Assembly (NCBI GenBank): GCA_009787135.1
Contig: WRGP01000178.1
Coordinates: 1-9,375, forward strand
Origin: Bacillota bacterium
GTDB taxonomy: Bacteria; Bacillota; Clostridia; Christensenellales; Aristaeellaceae
Length of the DNA stretch: 9,375 bases
Direction of reading: 5' to 3'
Below the pieces are notes generated by a model, which was not told the DNA's origin, searched no databases, and worked only from the letters and a program-made list of their open reading frames with translations. Shown here one piece after another: positions 7,252 through 9,375 of the stretch; the stretch's first letter is position 1, and the number at the start of each line of letters is the position of its first letter. A program made the position numbers and the translations under genes.

Positions 7252-7289
7252 AAAAAAATGGCGCGGGGTCTTGCGAACATGCGCCATTT
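7252..7289 (-). terminator. Rho-independent terminator for leftward transcription
   Basis: AAATGGCGC (7256-7264) and GCGCCATTT (7281-7289) form a perfect 9-bp stem around a 16-base loop. On the minus strand the stem runs into TTTTTTT (its last A/T pairs plus 7255-7252). It would stop minus-strand transcripts that pass the first hairpin behind the Xre gene. Confidence 0.65.
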
Positions 7290-7344
7290 GGGTTATAAAT
7301 AAGTGAGAAGGCGTGAGCTCTTCGGGAAGTGAAAGCCTCCAGAA

Positions 7345-7377
7345 GAACGCCCCGTAGTTGTAACCTACGGGGCGTTC
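7345..7377 (-). terminator. Strong hairpin directly behind the Xre gene
   Basis: GAACGCCCCGTAG (7345-7357) and its exact complement (7365-7377) form a 13-bp GC-rich stem with a 7-base loop, starting 3 bases after the Xre stop. On the minus strand it is followed by TTCTTC, a moderate U-tract. It forms a tandem pair with the hairpin at 7252-7289. Confidence 0.7.
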
Positions 7378-7380
7378 AGC

Positions 7381-7728
7381 TTACTTTTTATCTTTTCTGT
7401 CCAAGGTGTTGAGCCAAGCGTACCGGAGCACATCCTGCTGGTAGTGTTCGGGTAGCTTGTCAAACAGGGATAGGAGCTTCTTTTGCCGCCCGCTGAGCGG
7501 GCGGTTGTGGTGCTGCTGGGGATTTTGGGAGCGGCCCAGCACATAGTCGCAGGTGACTTGGTAGAGGTCGCAGAGCGCAATAAGGGTTGCGTAATCCGGC
7601 GCGCGCTTGTCGAGTTCGTAATTGGAAATCAAGGTGGGAGAACAATTGATTCTGGTCGCCACCTCGCGCTGTGTTATATCCATTTCTTCCCGAAGCTGCC
7701 GAAGCTTCGCGCCAATTGATACGATCAT
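7381..7728 (-). CDS. Xre-family helix-turn-helix transcriptional regulator
   Basis: This 115-residue DNA-binding protein has an N-terminal Xre/Cro-CI helix-turn-helix at about residues 5-65. The turn and recognition helix read ITQREVATRINCSPTLISNYE, and the domain ends with DYVLGRS, which is classic for HTH_3 proteins. A linker rich in Gln and His follows, then a helical tail (about 80-110, LSGRQKKLLSLFDKLPEHYQ) like the oligomerisation tail of phage and ICE repressors of the ImmR/SinR kind. ATG 7728 is chosen because GAGG lies 6-7 bases upstream; an in-frame start at 7740 lacks this. The gene is divergent from the SH3b protein gene, with 147 bases between start codons, so it probably controls that promoter and its own. 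No metalloprotease partner (ImmA) is seen. Regulation of the neighbour is inferred from position. Confidence 0.92.
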   Translation of the reverse strand: MIVSIGAKLRQLREEMDITQREVATRINCSPTLISNYELDKRAPDYATLIALCDLYQVTCDYVLGRSQNPQQHHNRPLSGRQKKLLSLFDKLPEHYQQDVLRYAWLNTLDRKDKK

Positions 7729-7803
7729 AATAAGCCTCATTCTTGTGTCTTATTGCAATTCTAATGCATATGGTTTTTTGTATCTGTAGAAAATAACAAA
7801 ATG

Positions 7804-7824
7804 ATTTTTTAGTATTGAAAAAAT
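7804..7824. promoter_or_regulatory. A/T dyad over the SH3b gene -35 box
   Basis: ATTTTTT (7804-7810) and AAAAAAT (7818-7824) flank 7 bases. The dyad covers the -35 box TTGAAA. It is a possible operator for the divergent Xre protein, but low-complexity arms make chance likely. Confidence 0.3.
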
Positions 7825-7843
7825 TACAAATCGATTGTATAAT
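7815..7843 (+). promoter_or_regulatory. Near-consensus sigma-A promoter of the SH3b protein gene
   Basis: TTGAAA (7815-7820) and a perfect TATAAT (7838-7843) are separated by 17 bases; the start is expected near 7850. The flanks are AT-rich. A strong promoter beside a divergent repressor gene suggests the default state is repression. Confidence 0.85.
7825..7839. promoter_or_regulatory. TACAA-N5-TTGTA dyad in the SH3b promoter spacer
   Basis: TACAA and TTGTA flank ATCGA, a 15-bp symmetric site between the -35 and -10 boxes that touches the -10. Size, spacing and place fit an operator for a dimeric Xre repressor. Binding is inferred, not shown. Confidence 0.4.
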
Positions 7844-7875
7844 TTAGAAAAGAAACATTATGAGGAGGAATCCAA

Positions 7876-9162
7876 ATGAAAAGGTGCTTCATTTTGCTCG
7901 GAGTTATTGTGGCGCTACTGTTAATCGCTGTGGCGGCAAGCGCGCAAGATGTTCAAAAAGTGATCGGCACTGTCACGGTTACCAGCGACGGAAGTGTGAA
8001 CATCCGGAGCGGGGGCAACACGGACGCGCGCGTTGTCGGGAACGCAAGACCCGGTGATGTATTTACCTGCACGGGCAAGACTGAATCGGGGTGGTATGAG
8101 ATTGTGCTGGATAGTAATATAGTTGGGTATGTTTCTCCGAAAATGGTCGATTTTAAAGAATTGCTAGAAGCGAGAATAGATATCGAAGAGGAAACCGCAC
8201 GGATTCAAGGCGGTGATACGCTGGCAACTGATAGTGGCGCGATGAAAGTCACAGACAACGGTGAAGCAGAAATCCAAACTATACCTGAAAAGAGTAGCAT
8301 CGCGTCGGAGATTCTCGCCGCCGGCAGCCTTCAAGCTGTTTTGCATGACGCTGGAGGCGCTTTCCGCTCATGGACGCCGGAATCATTTCCAGAAATTTGG
8401 ATAACACCCCATTCTGGTTCTGGCACCAGCTTCTTGCACTTCTCGTCGCCTCAGGGCGCATCGCTTACAGGATATAGTAATTATGGCGGTGGTACCAGCG
8501 TCAAGATGACCAACTTTGATACGCAGTTATCATATGGTTACTACACTAGAGACTACAAGTCTTCCATTCAAAAGTTCTTGGAAGAAGCAGCTGAAAAGGG
8601 ATATGATGTACTGGCTGACGGTACGGATGGCTTCGTTGCGCGTGTGTGTACGGGCTACCAGAACACCTTTTGGGCAGAGGCGATGATTTCCATCAGCGAC
8701 TATTTTAGCAATAGTTATACGTTAAACATGAGTATAACAGATCGAAACAACCACCCGGTTCGATCGCGTGAGGAACTCGGTAAGATGGTGTGTGACGAGG
8801 CGGTTCGGGTTATGAGCTCCATGCAGTTTGTAAAGAAGCTTGGTCGGTTTTGGTCTAAAGGCGTGTTTTCCAGTGTAGAGCTTGTCGATTGCAGATTTCC
8901 ACTTCGATTCTTTGCAACTGTCGACACAAAAGATATGACCATCACTGTTCTTGAAAACACGCTTTCGTGCGAGATGAGAAGCCAAATCCTGATAGATGGA
9001 AGGATGCGCAAAATAGGCATAAAGTTCACTGGTGGTGGGCCAGAAGGGGCAAAGGGGGAAGACGCAACACTCGTCAACGGTACGCCATATCTTCTCAAAA
9101 TAGATAAGGACAAGTGCGTTGCGTTTTTTTCCTTGGAGCATATAACCCTCATGGTTCTATAA
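7876..9162 (+). CDS. Secreted SH3b-domain protein of unknown function
   Basis: This 428-residue exported protein has a signal peptide ending ASA at residue 23. A bacterial SH3 domain (about 31-92) follows: VNIRSGGNTDARVVG, a GD turn, SGWYEI (71-76) and GYVSPKMV (84-91), as in SH3_3 modules that bind cell-wall peptides. An acidic, helix-prone linker leads to a long region (about 140-428) rich in aromatic, Ser and Gly residues that I cannot assign. It contains FAxVDTKDMTITVLENT and a few Cys. No catalytic motif of a known wall hydrolase, membrane anchor or sortase signal is seen. ATG 7876 has an AGGAGG site 7 bases upstream and a near-consensus promoter. The gene is divergent from an Xre regulator and ends in a TAATG junction with a 31-codon frame. 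Codon use is more AT-rich than in nadE or gap. It may be a wall-associated accessory factor (inference). Confidence 0.88.
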   Translation: MKRCFILLGVIVALLLIAVAASAQDVQKVIGTVTVTSDGSVNIRSGGNTDARVVGNARPGDVFTCTGKTESGWYEIVLDSNIVGYVSPKMVDFKELLEARIDIEEETARIQGGDTLATDSGAMKVTDNGEAEIQTIPEKSSIASEILAAGSLQAVLHDAGGAFRSWTPESFPEIWITPHSGSGTSFLHFSSPQGASLTGYSNYGGGTSVKMTNFDTQLSYGYYTRDYKSSIQKFLEEAAEKGYDVLADGTDGFVARVCTGYQNTFWAEAMISISDYFSNSYTLNMSITDRNNHPVRSREELGKMVCDEAVRVMSSMQFVKKLGRFWSKGVFSSVELVDCRFPLRFFATVDTKDMTITVLENTLSCEMRSQILIDGRMRKIGIKFTGGGPEGAKGEDATLVNGTPYLLKIDKDKCVAFFSLEHITLMVL

Positions 9163-9257
9163 TGGAAACATTTTATTTGGAGATTAGCGTGGATTGCCCA
9201 CCAGAGGATTTCGCTGATGCATTGGAAAAAGTGTATGCGCTGGTTACGATGCATTGA
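9162..9257 (+). CDS. Possible 31-residue protein, stop-start coupled to the SH3b gene
   Basis: The frame starts inside the SH3b gene's stop (TAATG: TAA 9160-9162, ATG 9162-9164) and ends at TGA 9255-9257. It reads METFYLEISVDCPPEDFADA and then LEKVYALVTMH: a short hydrophobic strand, a CPP turn and an amphipathic helix. There is no separate Shine-Dalgarno close by; TTGGAG lies over 20 bases upstream, so translation would depend on re-initiation. It is not a membrane or toxin-like peptide by eye. It could equally be a frame-shifted tail or the start of a decayed gene. No family is recognised. Confidence 0.4.
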   Translation: METFYLEISVDCPPEDFADALEKVYALVTMH

Positions 9258-9313
9258 GGGAGACACATTGGTTCACCATCTTTAAGTAACGTGAGTTCGA
9301 TGAAAGTAAGGGG

Positions 9314-9375
9314 ATGAAAACGGCCCGAAAATCTGCTAAAATATTTGTTGAGAGACAAAAAAGAGCAGGGGGGCC
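9314..9375 (+). promoter_or_regulatory. Possible promoter or gene start at the right edge
   Basis: TGCTAAAAT (9334-9342) is an extended -10 element, and ATGAAA (9314-9319) stands 17 bases before it as a poor -35. The window ends in GAGCAGGGGGG, which could be a ribosome site. ATG 9314 also opens a frame to the edge (MKTARKSAKIFVERQKRAGG), but AAGGGG abuts it with no spacing. Promoter and coding readings compete; neither can be settled here. Confidence 0.25.

Noticed and set aside
6690..7380. tRNA, riboswitch or CRISPR array in the 700-bp stretch without a full gene
   Set aside because: No cloverleaf, no conserved riboswitch core and no regularly spaced repeats; only terminator stems, short frames and the DUF445 fragment are visible.
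8715..9266. Minus-strand open frame of 183 codons over the SH3b gene
   Set aside because: No ribosome site or promoter, Ser/Arg-rich product, opposite to a gene with signal peptide, ribosome site and promoter.

Overview
The window looks like chromosome of a Gram-positive, Clostridia-like member of the Bacillota, probably an uncultured lineage of moderately high GC. The clues are strong purine-rich Shine-Dalgarno sequences, sigma-A promoters of the TTGACA-N17-TATAAT type, GTG start use, Gram-positive-like signal peptides, a stand-alone ammonia-dependent NAD synthetase, and a GAPDH with close neighbours in Clostridia. This assignment is inference; no rRNA or other marker gene is present.

Left part (1-4823, all on the minus strand). 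An ABC-2 type exporter operon is read right to left: a large secreted/membrane-anchored protein (3939-1255), the ATPase (1228-311) and the first third of a permease (321 to beyond position 1). The last two genes overlap. Upstream of the operon are a perfect 25-bp dyad and the gene nadE (4823-4086). Right of nadE is a compact divergent promoter region. Two TTGACA-N17-TATACT promoters stand back to back, one for nadE and one for a small secreted protein (4996-5478) of unknown role.

Centre (4996-6840, plus strand). The secreted protein is followed by an intergenic region with two hairpins and a promoter, and then by gap (5666-6682), which encodes glycolytic glyceraldehyde-3-phosphate dehydrogenase. 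A long GC-rich stem-loop closes gap.

Right part (about 6840-9375) looks accessory. It begins with about 450 bp of eroded DNA holding tiny overlapping reading frames and what appears to be the last 45-50 codons of a DUF445-family membrane protein. Next comes a divergent pair: a minus-strand Xre-family repressor with terminators behind it, and a plus-strand 428-residue secreted SH3b-domain protein behind a near-consensus promoter with dyads in it. The SH3b gene ends in a TAATG junction with a 31-codon reading frame. Base composition is visibly more AT-rich here than in the left part. The last 110 bases hold a possible further promoter or gene start.

I found no tRNA, rRNA, CRISPR array or intact mobile element. 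The most attractive leads are the Xre/SH3b/microORF module, the symmetrical nadE divergent promoter with its leader palindrome, and the three-gene ABC exporter whose third partner is a two-ectodomain protein.
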